DNA from: Proteles cristata cristata
Taxonomy: Eukaryota > Chordata > Mammalia > Carnivora > Hyaenidae
Assembly (NCBI GenBank): GCA_017311185.1
Contig: JAESUZ010005169.1
Location: 2,978,501 to 3,042,500 of the forward strand
DNA length: 64,000 nucleotides
Direction: 5' to 3'
Position 1 is the first letter of the stretch. Every line of letters starts with the position of its first letter. Position numbers and translations under genes: made by a program. Below the pieces are notes generated by a model. It ran no database searches. It saw nothing but the letters and a program-made list of their open reading frames with translations, and was not told the DNA's origin. Below are positions 45,391-58,434 of this stretch, in pieces.

Positions 45391-46805
45391 AACATGCACT
45401 GATAAGTATTCCCATCAGTAAAGAAAAATGTTCAGCTTCATTCTTATATGGTGTTGTACTTGAAAACTTGCAGGTTACCCAGAGCAGATCATAAATGGGC
45501 AAACTGTTTTGTTTTTCAGTTACATGCTACATCCTGCTATTAATCTTACCAAACTAGACAATGAAATAAGTTGTTTTGTAATAGTAAGATGACAAAAATA
45601 TACTTAGAGAACCAACTGTGTCATAAAACATTTGCAATTATTCTGATCATCCCCAGAACTTTGGATGCTGGCTTTTTTAAATCAATGAAATAGATTTTTA
45701 CAATTTTATGACACTTCCCACAGGCATATCAGTTTTAATAATATTCAGTCACTAAATATCATGACTATATCATTTCATCTTCCTATTTGGAGACAATGTC
45801 TGAAAATGATGGTGGGTTCGTTTTTATTTAGGAACTTTAGCAATTTAAGATACATAAATAAACTTTTACAAACTTATCAATATTCTTCCAATTCATGTAA
45901 ATGTTAAAGAATTGCCCTACATACAGCAATGTAACAAGGTGTTTGGGAATATGAAGCCTATTTTCCTCAATCTTCATTCTAAGGTCAACTAGCTCATTAG
46001 TCCACCAAGTCTTCTCAAATATGCATGAATATATCATTCTTATTCCTGCCTTCACATGTATTTATTTTGTTGAAGTGATTTCTTTGGCCTATTTGTGAAA
46101 CCTGAAATTACCAATATTCCAGCTATGGCCCTTCAGGGATTCTTCTATCTCTACTGCAATACACATTGAGCTCCATTCTTCTTGAAATACTATTGAACTG
46201 TAATTCTTGTTGCAATTACAGACTTTTTTCATATATTTTATGCTACATGTATATTATAAATATCCTGATGTACATGATATACATATTTATAATGCACTGA
46301 TCTTTTCCATTTCAGATCCTCTCTTTGCAGATGAAGACCATAGTTTTCATTTATTCTAGACTACCCATAACTCCTGTTACAGAAGTAACTATGTAAGAAA
46401 ATCTATTAAACACTTCATTGATTAATTGATTGATTTTTTAAAACCACAGTATAGAAGGGAGATTTCAACTTACCATAGTGAATGATCAATGTTCACCTTG
46501 TAAAAACTAAAACATTAAACTAGGTATAAAAAACATATCTAACAAATACCAATTTTCAAACATATTTAACAAATTCCAAATTTTCTAATCCAAAAAGGAG
46601 AATCATTAGACAACTCCACTAATGAATGCTGTTTATATCAAAATGAATTATTAATTTGCTTACCCCATTTTGCTTTGCTTTATAACTGCTGAAAGTGGAG
46701 ATTTCTTCCTTGTAGTAGAGCTATCAGTGATGGATCAAATGCATCGGTGACAGATCAAGTAAGCCTGTATGGATTCACAAATCTTTCTTTCATTACTGAC
46801 AGAGA
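45391..46805. other. Unique sequence
   Basis: No repeat, exon or RNA is recognised. The frame at 45837-46055 (-) has no domain. Confidence 0.45.
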
Positions 46806-46816
46806 CTGTACTTTGT

Positions 46817-47035
46817 TTTTTTTTTTTTTTTAAATGTTTTATTTACTTCTAGGAGAGAGAGAGACAGCGCGAGCAGGGAAGGGTCAGAGAGAGAGGGAGA
46901 CAGAATCTGAAACAGGCTCCAGGCTCTGAGCTGGCAGTCAGCACAGAGCCCGACGCGGGGCTCGAACCCACGAACCGTGAGATCATGACCTAAGCGAAAG
47001 TCGGATGCTGAACCGACTAAGCCACCCAGGCGCCC
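46817..47035 (-). mobile_element. Young felid SINE
   Basis: T-run, 'tttacttctaggagagag', 'gagctggcagtcagcacag', intact head ending gccacccaggcgcccc. An 11-bp perfect TSD (ctgtactttgt) lies at 46806-46816 and 47036-47046. Confidence 0.96.
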
Positions 47036-47046
47036 CTGTACTTTGT

Positions 47047-47803
47047 AACCTGGACATTCATCTTGACTTTAGAACCTAGGAAATATCCAAGCAAACAGAT
47101 TCAGTGTACAATTTTTGTGTAATCAAATCTATCATAACTCCTCTCTATCTCAACATTCATGTAGACTGGCTAATTTTATTTCTATCTTTTCAAAGGCAAA
47201 CTTAAGTATCCTGCTGCTATTCTAATTTTGGCTAATATTCCATCACAGAGGACTTTTCTCTTAACAATACTATCAACTGATCTATGGTCTTGTTATTGAT
47301 TTAAACAGACCTGGGCATAAGCAATTCCTTCATTATTCTGACTGTGTCTTTTGCTTAAATTCTAGTTTTCTAACTATGTTCTTGATTCATTTCCATGTTC
47401 TGATCATAAGGATGCAAATATTCATCAAACTTATTCTGCTTATTTTTCATAAGATCTTGCTGCACTATATGTATTACCCTGAATCATATTCTAATTATGT
47501 AAAATCAACATGATCATTTCCACTCCCTCTTATGGCATATTTTCCTTCTGCCAATATTATTCATTATTAATATTAGTGAAATATCTGACCAAATCAAAAT
47601 ATTTGATGAGAAAGTTTGATTTGACATTCTTCTAAACAGTGTTCTTTGTAGTCATTAGACAAACTACTTTGCTATTTATCCATATCCAATTTCCTATGAA
47701 GAATGTAATATATGGGAGAAAAGTTCCACATGAAAGCTTGTGAAAATTATAGCATAGAGACTCTTTAATGTTTGACAGCATTACAAAAAAATCATGATAA
47801 GGA

Positions 47804-47806
<3 letters not shown>
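47047..47806. other. AT-rich unique sequence
   Basis: Nothing is recognised. Confidence 0.4.

Positions 47807-47846
<40 letters not shown>
47807..47846 (+). repeat. (TA)n microsatellite
   Basis: About 20 pure TA units. It accounts for the Tyr/Ile runs in the overlapping minus-strand frames. Confidence 0.97.
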
Positions 47847-47852
<6 letters not shown>

Positions 47853-49280
47853 ACAAAATTTTAATAGATATTTAAAAATTTTCCTTGAATATGTATTCTC
47901 CAGTTGTCTTTTAATGCTGTTTATTATTAATATAGAACTTTTATATTTATTCTTACTACTTTTCAAGAAACTATGGTTTCTCTATTTTTATGTCATGTAT
48001 AACCTGCTGAAATATACTTTATAATTATAAGGATAGAAAAGGATTTGGTTTGTTATTATTATTTAATCATTAAGCTTCTAGAAAACTGGTGCATTGTTGA
48101 ATGATTTCTTTTTGTTACAGATTTTAACCGTCATATTTATCAAATCTTAAATACATAGATCTGCCTCTAGGCTGTTAATACTCTTTAGGTTTTTTGTGAA
48201 TTGCACTTGAGAACTTAAACTCTTTTGGATATGGTGACCTTACTGACTATTTTGATACTTAATAAAGATTAAATTTTTCCATTATTTACAGATTTAAATA
48301 TTTGCCTTCATATAAAAAAACTGGTTGATGTGACCATGCTTTTTTTAACTAGTCCAGCTTCAGCTTGTTCCCTGGATTCACTGTCTGAAAAACCACTCCG
48401 AGAAGCCATATTGCTGCCATTAGTCATGAAGAAAGTGTCTCTGACATGGAAAGGGTGCTATTTCTGGATGCTTGTTTCCACCTCCCATCACTGTGTTATG
48501 GGCAGAAATGGTGATAACTTCCCCTCCCAGAATCAGTCTATATCACCTGATTTCCAAAGAAGCTTTTCTTATTCAAGGAGTGTCATAAAATCCCATTTTA
48601 ATATTTACATTGACCTCAAATGAGCACCATTTGATCAAATTTCCATCAAGCTATGTCTGAAATAGACTGATAAATTTATTAGCTTTTGGCCCTTTCTATA
48701 CTACTCATTAAATTCAACTACAGTTCAAGTGCTTGATGGAAAAATGATACATGTCAACATTTCATCTTCCTCAGCATTCTGAAGATCTTCCTCAAAACCA
48801 AAATTAAGTCTTCCCATTTAGTCACAAAATGAAATCTATCCACACTGACAAAGAAAAACACATTCTTTATGTGGGAAGATGGAAATCTAAGGAGAAGTTT
48901 AGGAATGAAGAAATATAACACATACATTAGCAGTATCTGAGCCTCATCTCAGCCATTAAGAATGTCCTAGTAGAATTGGAATATTCCTTTAATATTAATA
49001 CATAATAAACATGTAACAAACATATAAGAAACGTAATATATGTACAGATACATAAAATACATAGGTATATTTATATATGTGTGTGATTATGCTAGAACTA
49101 CTCTCTCTCTCAGTGAATAATTAACATGGATCTATTCAAAAGATCCAACAATATAAAATAAAGAACTGTGAATTTATGAAGTAGATTTTACAAATCGTAT
49201 TTCCAATAACACACTAAATAAGCTACTAAGTAATATTAAATATCTTCTTAAAGTGTTACAGCAAATAGTGAAGTGTTGAA
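47847..49280. other. Unique sequence
   Basis: The frame at 48330-48623 (+, 97 codons) covers a slightly GC-richer patch but has no recognisable domain or splice context. Nothing else is seen. Confidence 0.4.
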
Positions 49281-49496
49281 ATGTTTATTTATTTATTTTT
49301 AAAATACTGGTTAATTTACCTTGAGACAGAGAGTGAACATGAGCAGGGGAGGGGCAGAGAGAGAGGAAGAGAGAATCTCAGGTAGGCTCTGTGCTGTCAG
49401 TGCAGAACTGATGCAGGGCTTGATCTCATGAATTGTGAGTTCTGACCTGTGACAAGATTAAGAGTTGGATATTTATCTGAGCCACCCAGGTGCCCC
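49281..49496 (-). mobile_element. Felid tRNA-Lys SINE, old copy
   Basis: Reverse-oriented. 'gtttatttatttatttttaaaat' at the tail side, GA-rich block, head complement ending gagccacccaggtgcccc. Diverged, with no convincing TSD. Confidence 0.88.
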
Positions 49497-49706
49497 TGAT
49501 TGTTTACATATATAGGAAATCCAGAATAATTTACAGGCAAATTATTAATATTAATAGTTTTATTAAATGAAAAGCATTCTATATATGCATAACAATAATA
49601 AAAAATTAAAACTAAAGTAAAAACAATGATGGCATTAATGATATAATCAAAATACACTAGCTGTCTGAAAGAATGAATTATAAAACCTCTAAGTTAAAAA
49701 CTACCA

Positions 49707-49913
49707 GGGGCGCCTGGGTAGCTCAGTCGGTTGAGCGTCCGACTTCAGCTCAGGTCATGATCTCACGCTTTGTGGGTTGGAGCCCCGTGTCTGGCTCTGT
49801 ACTGACAGCTAGCTCAGAGCCTGGAGCCTGTCTTCAGATTCTGTGTCTCCCTCTCTCTCTGACCCTCCCCTGCTCACGCTGTCTCTCTCTCAAAATAAAT
49901 GAAACATTAAAAA
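49707..49913 (+). mobile_element. Felid tRNA-Lys SINE, intermediate age
   Basis: 'cgcctgggtagctcagtcggttgagc', 'gacttcagctcaggtcatg', 'actgacagctagctcagagcc', 'tctcaaaataaatgaaac'. This is the older marker set with a good CT block. An 11-bp perfect TSD (aaaaactacca) lies at 49696-49706 and 49914-49924. Confidence 0.95.
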
Positions 49914-49924
49914 AAAAACTACCA

Positions 49925-50552
49925 AAGATTGCTAAGACAGATTGAACAATTTCTAAATGAATGGTTCATAAAAACACATAATATCTTAATATATTAAATT
50001 TTCTTAAAGGAATATATAAAGTATAATTCCAATCAAAATCCTAAGAAAAAGAGAGGTTGATGGAAGAAAAGTGTATTTGTTTAATGAATGATATAATTTC
50101 ACTATTTGATAGCCATATTACCTAAGATTAAGTTGGATATGCAAGCATGATATAAGTAGGCAATATCTGAATATGTGATCTAAAACTGAAAGCTTTCAAT
50201 TAGTAATTTCTGTGTAGGTGTGCTTGTGTGTGTGTGTGGGGGGGGCGTTCATTTGGAAGAATTAATGACTATAGATTCAAGGGACTTAAACTGTATTGTA
50301 AAGAATGGGTGAACTAATCAGCAAGATCAGGCACAAGATTTCTTTCTTCCATTAATGTGCTTTCATATTTAGAATCAGAAAATATTCTCAAGGTTACATG
50401 CACTAGCTTAACATTTCTATATAATAGTTGGTTACTCAATTGTAATATTTCCCATATATTTTTTTTATATTCCTGGTGCCAATTTGGTTTTATTTACTGA
50501 CACTTTTAACTGGATTTGGAATATTGTGGAGAAAATCTCAAACTGAGATAAT
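49925..50552. other. Unique sequence with a short GT/G tract
   Basis: A small (TG)n run ending in Gs lies at about 50218-50247. Nothing else is recognised. Confidence 0.4.
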
Positions 50553-50565
50553 AGACACATGGATG

Positions 50566-50787
50566 GGGGCGCCTGGGTGGCTCAATCAGTTGAGCATCTG
50601 ACTTCAGCTCAGGTCATGATCTCATGGTTCGTGGGTTCAAGTCCCACCTTGGGCTCTGTGCTGACAGCTCAGAGTCTAGAGCCTACTTCAGATTCTGTAT
50701 CTCCCTCTCTCTCTCTCTGCCTCTCCTCTAGTCATGCTCTCTTTCTCTCTGAAAAATAAATAAAAGTTAAAAAAAAATTTAAAAAAG
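50566..50787 (+). mobile_element. Felid tRNA-Lys SINE, intermediate age
   Basis: 'ggggcgcctgggtggctcaatcag', 'gacttcagctcagg', 'gctgacagctcagag', 'ctgaaaaataaataaaag'. A 13-bp TSD with two differences lies at 50553-50565 and 50788-50800. Confidence 0.95.
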
Positions 50788-50800
50788 AGAGGCATGGATG

Positions 50801-51710
50801 TAATGGAGTGCTATTGACAAACTGAAGTTTAAACAAATTTTCATGGACCATGATGTTTTGAAGGGTTCCTTAGAGATTACTCTTGGTAGTTCTGTTTCTG
50901 ATATATAAAATTGTACAAATTCCATCATAGAATGAAAAGGTAGATGAGGCACTATCCTGAACACTTTGATGTTTTTCTAGGGAATCTTGATTTTTCCTTA
51001 TTAATGAAGACAAAGTTTATACACACATATTTATGCTATAAACACAGTAGAATATTTTTGATATGAATATACAAAGATGGGAGATACTTTTGTGTTGATC
51101 ATTATATTCTGGCCAGAGAAATGTTTTTCATTATGTTTACTAAATATTGTCTTCCTAAAGAAGATAATAGAACATAATGTAATTTAGCTAAAGCTCTATT
51201 CTCTCATTTCTCTGACAGAATCTTTGCAATATATTATGCAATATAATATAAACAGCAGTTCCCCCTGATCTCCAACTGTTATCTCCAACCCTCAGTATCA
51301 CAATATCCTACCCACCTTCTCAATACACCATATATCTACAATTTATTAATCCTATAAGAAAAGCACTATGTGGTAAGAGGGTGTTACAATGCAAGCCTCA
51401 GATTATGCCTTGATACTGAGAGACAAAATCAGACTCCTCAACAAAAGCCCTATCCAACCAGAAAAAAATCTAGTGATGTTTTTGTTTGTTTATTTTTGTT
51501 TTTTTCATGTCAGAGCTACAATTATAAGATTAGGGGGATCACCACATGGTGTTATTTCCCTTCTCTTTAATGATCTATACCCAAGAAACAGTAACAGTTC
51601 TTTTTGTTTTTCTTCTCTTCCCTGTTCCTTTAGTTCTGATTACTAAACATTTATTGGATCGAATAATAGGTAATTTAGGTAAGCTAAAAATAAGTGAAAT
51701 AGATGATCTT
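50801..51710. other. Unique sequence
   Basis: Two overlapping small frames at 51370-51646 have no known domain. Nothing else is seen. Confidence 0.4.
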
Positions 51711-51726
51711 TAAATTGCAAAAGATG

Positions 51727-51930
51727 TGGAGCTCCTGGATAGCTCAGTCTGTTAAGTGGCCAACTCTTGATTTTGGCTCACGTCATGATCTCACAGTAGG
51801 CCGGTCGAGCTCTGTGTGGGGCTCTGTGCTGGCAGTGGGAAGGCTGCTTGGGATTCTCTGTCTCTCTCTGTCTGCCTCTCTCCTGCTCTTGCTCTCTTTC
51901 TCTCTCATAAATAAATAAACAAAAAAAAAG
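51727..51930 (+). mobile_element. Felid tRNA-Lys SINE, old body with perfect TSD
   Basis: 'gagctcctggatagctcagtc', 'aactcttgattttggctcacgtcatg', 'ctgtgctggcagtgg', CT block, 'cataaataaataaac'. A perfect 16-bp TSD (taaattgcaaaagatg) lies at 51711-51726 and 51931-51946. The 'aactcttgattt' type marks an older subfamily. Confidence 0.95.
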
Positions 51931-51946
51931 TAAATTGCAAAAGATG

Positions 51947-52549
51947 CACAGGAGTCATTCTGCAAAATGTCTCTGTCTTATTCTTATTTTACCTAAGCCT
52001 CTTGCTTGTCTCTAAATTAAGCTGAGAGAATAATATTGTACTATGGATTTTATTTACTGTTATTGGTCTTCTTCTACCTTATTATCAAGAGTATGTGAGA
52101 TATGCGTTCTAAGGAAAAGTCAGTCACTTATGCACAGACCTAATACCAATGTAAGGCAGCAATGTTGAATCAAGGACAGAGATTGAGACTATGAACAAGT
52201 TGTGACCAATTACCCTTTAAATGTAATCATCACATTAGTAATGATAAAATAATTGGTGTAGATCAGACTTGGTGATTAGATGTATTTATCAAATGGCTTC
52301 TAAGAAGTTATTATGTTAAGTATAAAGACACAAAATTTACCCAGAGTTAGATAGGACAAATTTAAGCACAAAGTGAGGCCATATTAAAACCTTGGGTGAT
52401 GGAAAATAAACAATGCTCAGCAGATTTAGTTTAATCAGTGTGGGTAGAGTTAAATTTTTTAATTTTTTATAAAGAATAATGATCTTTATAGTATGTGTGA
52501 ACACATACACACACACACAGAACACACCAACTGTATAAAGTTTTAAAAT
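51947..52549. other. Unique sequence
   Basis: Contains a short CA run at about 52500-52520. Nothing else is recognised. Confidence 0.4.
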
Positions 52550-52565
52550 GAAACAACTAACCATT

Positions 52566-52795
52566 GGGGCGCCTGGGTGGCTTAGTCGGTTGGTCGTCCG
52601 ACTTTCGCTTAGGTCATGATCTCGCGGTTCGTGGGTTCGAGCCCCGCGTCCGGCTCTGTGCTGACTGCCAGCTCAGAACCTGGAGCCTGTTTCAGTCTGT
52701 GATTCCCTCTCTGTCTGACTCTCCCCTGCTCACACTGTCTCTCTCTCTCTCTCTCTTAGAAATAAATAAAAATATTAAAAAAAAAAGAAAAGAAA
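52566..52795 (+). mobile_element. Young felid SINE
   Basis: Young-subfamily markers (gactttcgcttagg, ctgactgccagctcag, tagaaataaata). A perfect 16-bp TSD (gaaacaactaaccatt) lies at 52550-52565 and 52796-52811. B-box ggttcgagccc intact. Confidence 0.97.
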
Positions 52796-52811
52796 GAAAC
52801 AACTAACCATT

Positions 52812-53384
52812 TATTCAGTCATTCAAGCTCTAAGGTCCTATTCTGTGCACTGTTTCCCTCTCCAAGATGGCTCTGGAAGATCCTAGGTTGAGGACTCAAG
52901 CAGATCTGTGTTAATAACTTCAGCAAAGGTAGCTTGTAGATTATTGGGAAGTAATTTAAACTCTCCTAGTGTGGTTTCTTTATTCACAAGTATGTATATT
53001 TAATTCTGAATATATTAAATTCTCTATAAACACACAATTATGTTACACGAGATAAAACAATGTATTTTAAAAAATAAATACAGAAGTACAGTTAATAAGA
53101 TTTTAAATTTATTGTGATTGTTAAAATGGTTATAAATGAAAAATAACAGCAAGAATAGTCTATGAAAACATGACAGCTAAAATACATTGATTTTATCAGA
53201 TCCCTAATACTAGATTCTTTACAATTACCTTCTAAAGTAGATACTATTATCTTTACACTCTCTTTTATAACCACATATAAGTAACTTCACTAAGGGTATA
53301 CAGGTAACAGGGTGTATGTAGAATATGCATTTGAATCCAGATTGGTGGAGTTTAAGTTCTAGCTTTTTTCCCTAGATTTTCCAA
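52812..53384. other. Unique AT-rich sequence
   Basis: Nothing is recognised. Confidence 0.4.
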
Positions 53385-54115
53385 AATTGAGACATAATTT
53401 AGATATATTAAAATGCACGTCTTAAGTGTTCAATTCAATAAGGTTTGACGGTTGTATACACTAGTGTGATCACCACTCAAAACTCATTATAGAACATCTC
53501 TAACATCTCAAAAAGTGCCTTCTTATCTCTTTCTACAGTCAATCACTATTCCCAAGGAAGTAACCGCTTTCCATATTTAGCTTGGTCTGTTCATCATTTT
53601 CATATAAATGGTAAATACCAATTTATTTTTTGTCCTTGCTTCTTTCACTCAATATAAAATATTTAAGTTTCATATTTATTGTTGCCTGTTCAATTATTTA
53701 TCCTTTTTAAAAATTTCTAATAAGTATTCCATTGTATAATATACCACAGATTCTTTATCCATTCTTGTGTTGTTGAACATGTGGATAGCTTCTTTGGCAG
53801 AGGGTGGAGAGATGAAGAGGGGCAGGAGTGCTATTATAAATAAAGGTGCTCTGAACATTATTCTACAAAAAATTTTTGTGGAGCTATCATTTCCTTTCTC
53901 TAAGACAAATAACTTAGAGTAGAATTGCTGAGTCAGAAGGTAGACGTTAACTTTCAAGAAACTGTCAAGCAGTTCTACAAAGTGGTTATACCATTTTACA
54001 CTCCCATTAGCAATATATAAGTTTTGATTGCTCCACATCCATCTCAACTTTTAGGTTTTCAGTCTTTCATTTTATCTCTTGTCAGGAGGTGTGAAGGAGT
54101 AATATCACTGTCAGG
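53385..54115 (-). mobile_element. Old L1M, ORF2 C-terminus and 3'UTR
   Basis: Antisense L1M landmarks in order: 'attgagacataatttagatat', 'tgtgatcaccactcaaaac', 'cccaaggaagtaaccgc', 'tcatataaatgg', 'tattccattgtataatatacca', 'ctttatccattcttgtgttg', 'gtagaattgctgagtcagaagg', 'acaaagtggttataccattttac', 'ctccacatccatctcaac'. The 117-codon minus frame (53694-54047) is a decayed ORF2 end, not a host gene. Confidence 0.85.
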
Positions 54116-56419
54116 GATATAGCTCTTAAACACAGGGCTCTGTGTCCTTATATATGATGCTCGGAAAAATCCTGATTTTAGTGAACATATTATAAACTAC
54201 AATAAATTTATGAGGATGGGAGTCAGGTTACAATGCATGGTAGAATTTTAGCCAGATATTGAAACTATTTAAATAGTCTCTGCAGAGGAACAAAAACAAA
54301 ATGGTACTTAACAGAGGTTGAGTGACCAAAGGTCAAACTGAACTTCTCTCCTTCACAATAAAAAGGAAATTTCTTTCATATTTTGATTCAGTTCTCAAGA
54401 GGATGGCTTAACTGAATGAAGCCCAGATCACTTTAATTTGACCCCAAAAGCTAGCTTTATTTTCTTTTTTTAGGTGTTTGTCCTCAGGGCTCCTGTCAAA
54501 AATCCTGACTATGAGACTGTTAAGAGAAAAAGCTGGAAGAGACAGGTACTACAGGTGAAGACAATATGTCTATGAGCTAAATCCTCCAGGGCCCAATTAC
54601 CAGCTGCAAAATTGAAGAAGTCAGATTCATTTCTAACTTCAGACATTCTATTTTCAATTTATTTTGCTGTCATACACAAATATTAGAAAAAAACAAATGT
54701 TTTATCTGTAATAAGTTAAAATTTCTATTGAAGATAGTGCATTATATATTAAATTATTCATTTACCCTGTTTATTAACTACAGGCAATTGTAACTAACTG
54801 ATTGCCTTACTTTTATCACTAAATTAGAGGCAAAGACTATAAGTTTTATGCTTTTAAAAATAGTGTAAGAGTGTCTGAACCAGAAGTTACTTTCTAAGAA
54901 AGGAAAAAAGAAAAGCCTATCTAGATAAACTTTTAAAAAGTTTTCTTGCATTAAAAACTGATTCTATTGCAATTTTGTAAGAAAAAAACAATCTTTTTTT
55001 TTTTTTTTTCCTCCCAGAGAGTAATCACTTGAAAACTTTTTTTGGTAGTTTATGAATGACCAATTTTATCACCATTTGAAGAGATGAAGTGAGTCTGCTC
55101 TTTTATTTAACTTCTAAACCAATAGTGTTGACTTTGATTCTGTAAAAAGAGGCAAAGAAATCAAATAGACTGAGTCATTTTTCTCAAATGGGAATATGGA
55201 AAAATCTCAAGGGAAACAGATTGCTTTACACAAGTCAAAAGAGAAAAAAAAATGTAGTGTTTAATGTGGTATCTATCACTGAATTTTAGTGAATTAAACA
55301 ACTTTGAATAGAACACAGAACGGTCTGAATTCCAAACACAAACCAAAATGACAGAGTATAAACTGACAATAATGATTATATTTAAGATGTGTTAGTATGC
55401 ACACCCTATATGAGGAAATAGTAAAATGTTATCATCACACACTTGACACTTTTACCAAATATTTCAAAACCATTTGGTACCTTAATAAACTTCATACCAT
55501 CTATGTAAAGAAGATACTATCAATCAACCTAGATAGCTTATCATTTGTTAATGTTGTTGAATTAAAGATATGACCTCATGTGGGCAAGATGTGAGGGTAA
55601 TGTGGTTGCAAACCTCTTGCCTTCATCATTTCATTCTTGATTAAGTAGCACTAATCAGGAAGGCAGATGTCTTTGAATTTCGCTCCAACCACAAATTCTG
55701 ACTTAAACTCATTAGCCTAGTAAAAGACTGATTTTCTCACATATGAAAAAAACAATTTATTAAATATCTATATGCATTTAAGGTCAAATAAAGTAATTTT
55801 AAATGTCTTTCAATATAGGGTTCCTTAAAACTAATCTACAGTTGATCACACCAACAACTATCAGAAAATAAACAGAAGAGTAAACACATTAATATCTTTG
55901 ATTGAGATAATTTACCTGAAAGTAATAAAATCATAGGCTTCGAGAACCATAGCAGCATTTAAATATCAAGCCAGTGATATTTAGAAATGTAAAGTGATAA
56001 AAAGATAATATGTCTGTACATGCAATGGTTACTTTATTATATGGTTGGAACCTCACAAATATATTCAATAACACATAGACCCTATAACCTAAAATAGCTC
56101 GTTAGACCCATAAGAGTTAATCCTTATGAGGCTGCACAATCCCATCCCATATGTTAGATAAAGTCTTTTTACAAAAAGGTAAGTTATAAAAAAGGTTTGA
56201 TAAAAAGCTTTAAATATCTTTTTGGGTAAATATTGATACACTTTTGTAATTCCATTCAAAATGTGTTAAAATTAAATTTAAAAACTGAAGAATGACTCCT
56301 TATGTTTTTATGTCTGTCATGAACTTTTACCTAAATTCGCGTATTATTAAATGTTCAGTTTTCAAATGACTCTTTGCTATTGAAAGCAGGTTGGATTTAG
56401 GAAAGGGGATTATGATCAC
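54116..56419. other. SINE-poor unique sequence
   Basis: 2.3 kb with no repeat I can name and no convincing exon. Polypyrimidine and poly-T runs lie near 54992-55012. Confidence 0.45.
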
Positions 56420-56437
56420 AGTAAGTTTGTATTTTCT

Positions 56438-56532
56438 TTTATTAAGTAGGCTCCGTGCTCCATGTGGCACTTGTATTCACAGCCCTGAGATGAAGAGCTG
56501 CATGCTCCACCAGCTGAGCCAGCCAGGAGCTC
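56438..56532 (-). mobile_element. Short tRNA-only carnivore SINE
   Basis: Reverse-oriented. The plus strand reads 'gtaggctccgtgctccatgtgg', 'attcacagccctgagatgaagagctgcatgctcc', 'accagctgagccagccaggagc'. On the minus strand this is a tRNA-like head without the CT-rich body of the other SINEs here. An 18-bp TSD with one mismatch lies at 56420-56437 and 56533-56550. It belongs to a different, older carnivore SINE type. Confidence 0.8.
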
Positions 56533-56550
56533 CAGTAAGTTTGTAATTTC

Positions 56551-58418
56551 AACCATAATATAAATTATGGCTCAATTCATATGTATATATATATATGCAT
56601 ATGTATATTTATTTATTATATTAAATAATTTTATTTATGCTATGGTTCAAAATCTCATACTACCTACGGAGAAACAGAACATAGAGTCACTGACTACAAT
56701 AATCAAAATAAAACAAAGGGATACTGGTAACTATTGACTTTTAAGGCTAAAGATTGTAATACTTCTTGGGAGCTTTAACATAAAAGTCAGTAAGTTAAAC
56801 CTTTCTTCTGCATTTGAATTAGAAAACAATAGAAATACTGATAACTTATTCAGGTATACCGGTATCAGAATAGCCACCCTGTTACTAAAACAGTCTTGGA
56901 TTGGGGGATATTACTTTGGTATGTAGCAATGATGGGTTTCTTGAAAGTGAACGTAAGAATTTTACTTACCAACCCAGCCACAAGCAAGGCTAAAGGACTG
57001 TTGGCCTTCCCCAGTGATGCCTGACCCCTTACATTAAACAGGGAGGAGCAGACCAGAATGCACACTATTGAAAGCAGGCTACCTCCAAAGTAAAGGAGAA
57101 AGGAACATGGTTGAGCTAAGCAAACCTTGTTTTAGCCCAAACATGGATCAACTACTTCATTCCACTAGTCATCACTCCACTCCACAGCAGTGAATAAGTA
57201 GAGGATAAGAGTATTATATTGAAGAGGGAATCTCCACACATAAACAAGAAAAAAAGTCACTCATCTTCCCCTCAACACTCACCTTTTATATCTAGCCCAG
57301 TGCTTCTGTGTGTGTGTGTTGGGGGGGGGGGAGGGGAGGGAGGAGTGGAACAGAAACATCCATAGCCATTAATTTATATACAATACTATAGCTCTGTTAT
57401 TAAAAGCTTGGGTTTTAGCAGCTTAAAACTGAGGTTTGAATCCTTGCTTTCTCATCTTTTATCTTTGTGACTTTGGCAATTGATGTTAACTGACTTTTTT
57501 TACTAGTATTATACCTCATAGGATTAATGTGTAGAATAACTGAAACTGTTTATCTACAGATGTTTAGAAGTATCAGGATTACATCAATAAACTCAGAAGT
57601 TAATCATTATCAATAAGAGCTCAAAAACACAAAAACGTACTAAAAGACTGTATTTTCAATTTAAAAAATAAACAAAAGATAAAAAGATCTCACTAAAGGG
57701 GAACCTATCTTCTAAAAGGGACTGAAAAATGGAACTTTTAAAAGTAAGGTGCTTTTTAAACTAAAAATCTTAACAAGATTTTATAGATATGATAAAAATA
57801 CTGACAGCAAATATGAAAAATAATCTTAAAGAGAAAATATAAAATAAAAGTTTAGGGGATAGTCAAAATTAGGAAAGTCTAAGTCTAAAAGTCTTTCCTA
57901 AGTTGTACTGTGCTTTGTCATTTGAATAACATATAACAGCAATCTGTTATATGTTATTCAAACAGAACACTGAAAGACATAAATTAGTCAAAAATACGTA
58001 TTTTCTGCACTTTTAATTAAACATAAATAAGACTAAGTTTTATTCAGGGTTGCTTTACCCCTTAGCTTAAAGGTGGGCTTCTGCAACCATACAGCCACTG
58101 GGACATGAAATACCTCATTCTGCAAGATAAATGGAACAAAAACCCAAACAATCAACCAACCAAAACCCAAAAACCTTTCATTGTGATTTACAGCTCTAAG
58201 AAAACAGGACCAGAAGAGAAGGGATGAACCCCATTTATTAATTTTTTTCAGGAAGAGAACTCAAAGCCCTGTGAAACATTCAACGAAAATATTTTCCTTA
58301 CTTGAAACATTATGATTTAAGCTTTCCTCTAAAATTTTGTAAAAGTGTATCATCTAGCAAGAGAGCTAGCAAACATTAGTCTCAAATGAAAGCTAGCCTT
58401 TGAAAAAAACAAATGTTT
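56551..58418. other. Unique sequence; G-run and hairpin inside
   Basis: A (TA)n-like patch lies at 56584-56600 and a (TG)n then G-run/purine tract at about 57308-57345. The perfect hairpin at 57921-57962 is listed separately. No gene is seen. Confidence 0.45.
57921..57962. repeat. Perfect 19-bp inverted repeat with 4-nt loop
   Basis: The left arm tttgaataacatataacag (57921-57939), the loop caat (57940-57943) and the right arm ctgttatatgttattcaaa (57944-57962) pair without a mismatch. Pairing stops outside the arms. The stem is AT-rich. It is too short for a typical pre-miRNA and has no transposon-like TA flanks that I can identify. Confidence 0.9.
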
Positions 58419-58434
58419 AAAAAAGTACTTAGTA

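Noticed and set aside
47807..47846. Transmembrane Tyr/Ile protein segment in overlapping frames
   Set aside because: It is the translation of a (TA)n microsatellite.
53694..54047. 117-codon minus-strand frame
   Set aside because: It lies wholly within an old L1M ORF2 end and 3' region.
57921..57962. microRNA precursor
   Set aside because: A 19-bp stem with a 4-base loop is too short and too perfect for a typical pre-miRNA, and there is no expression evidence.
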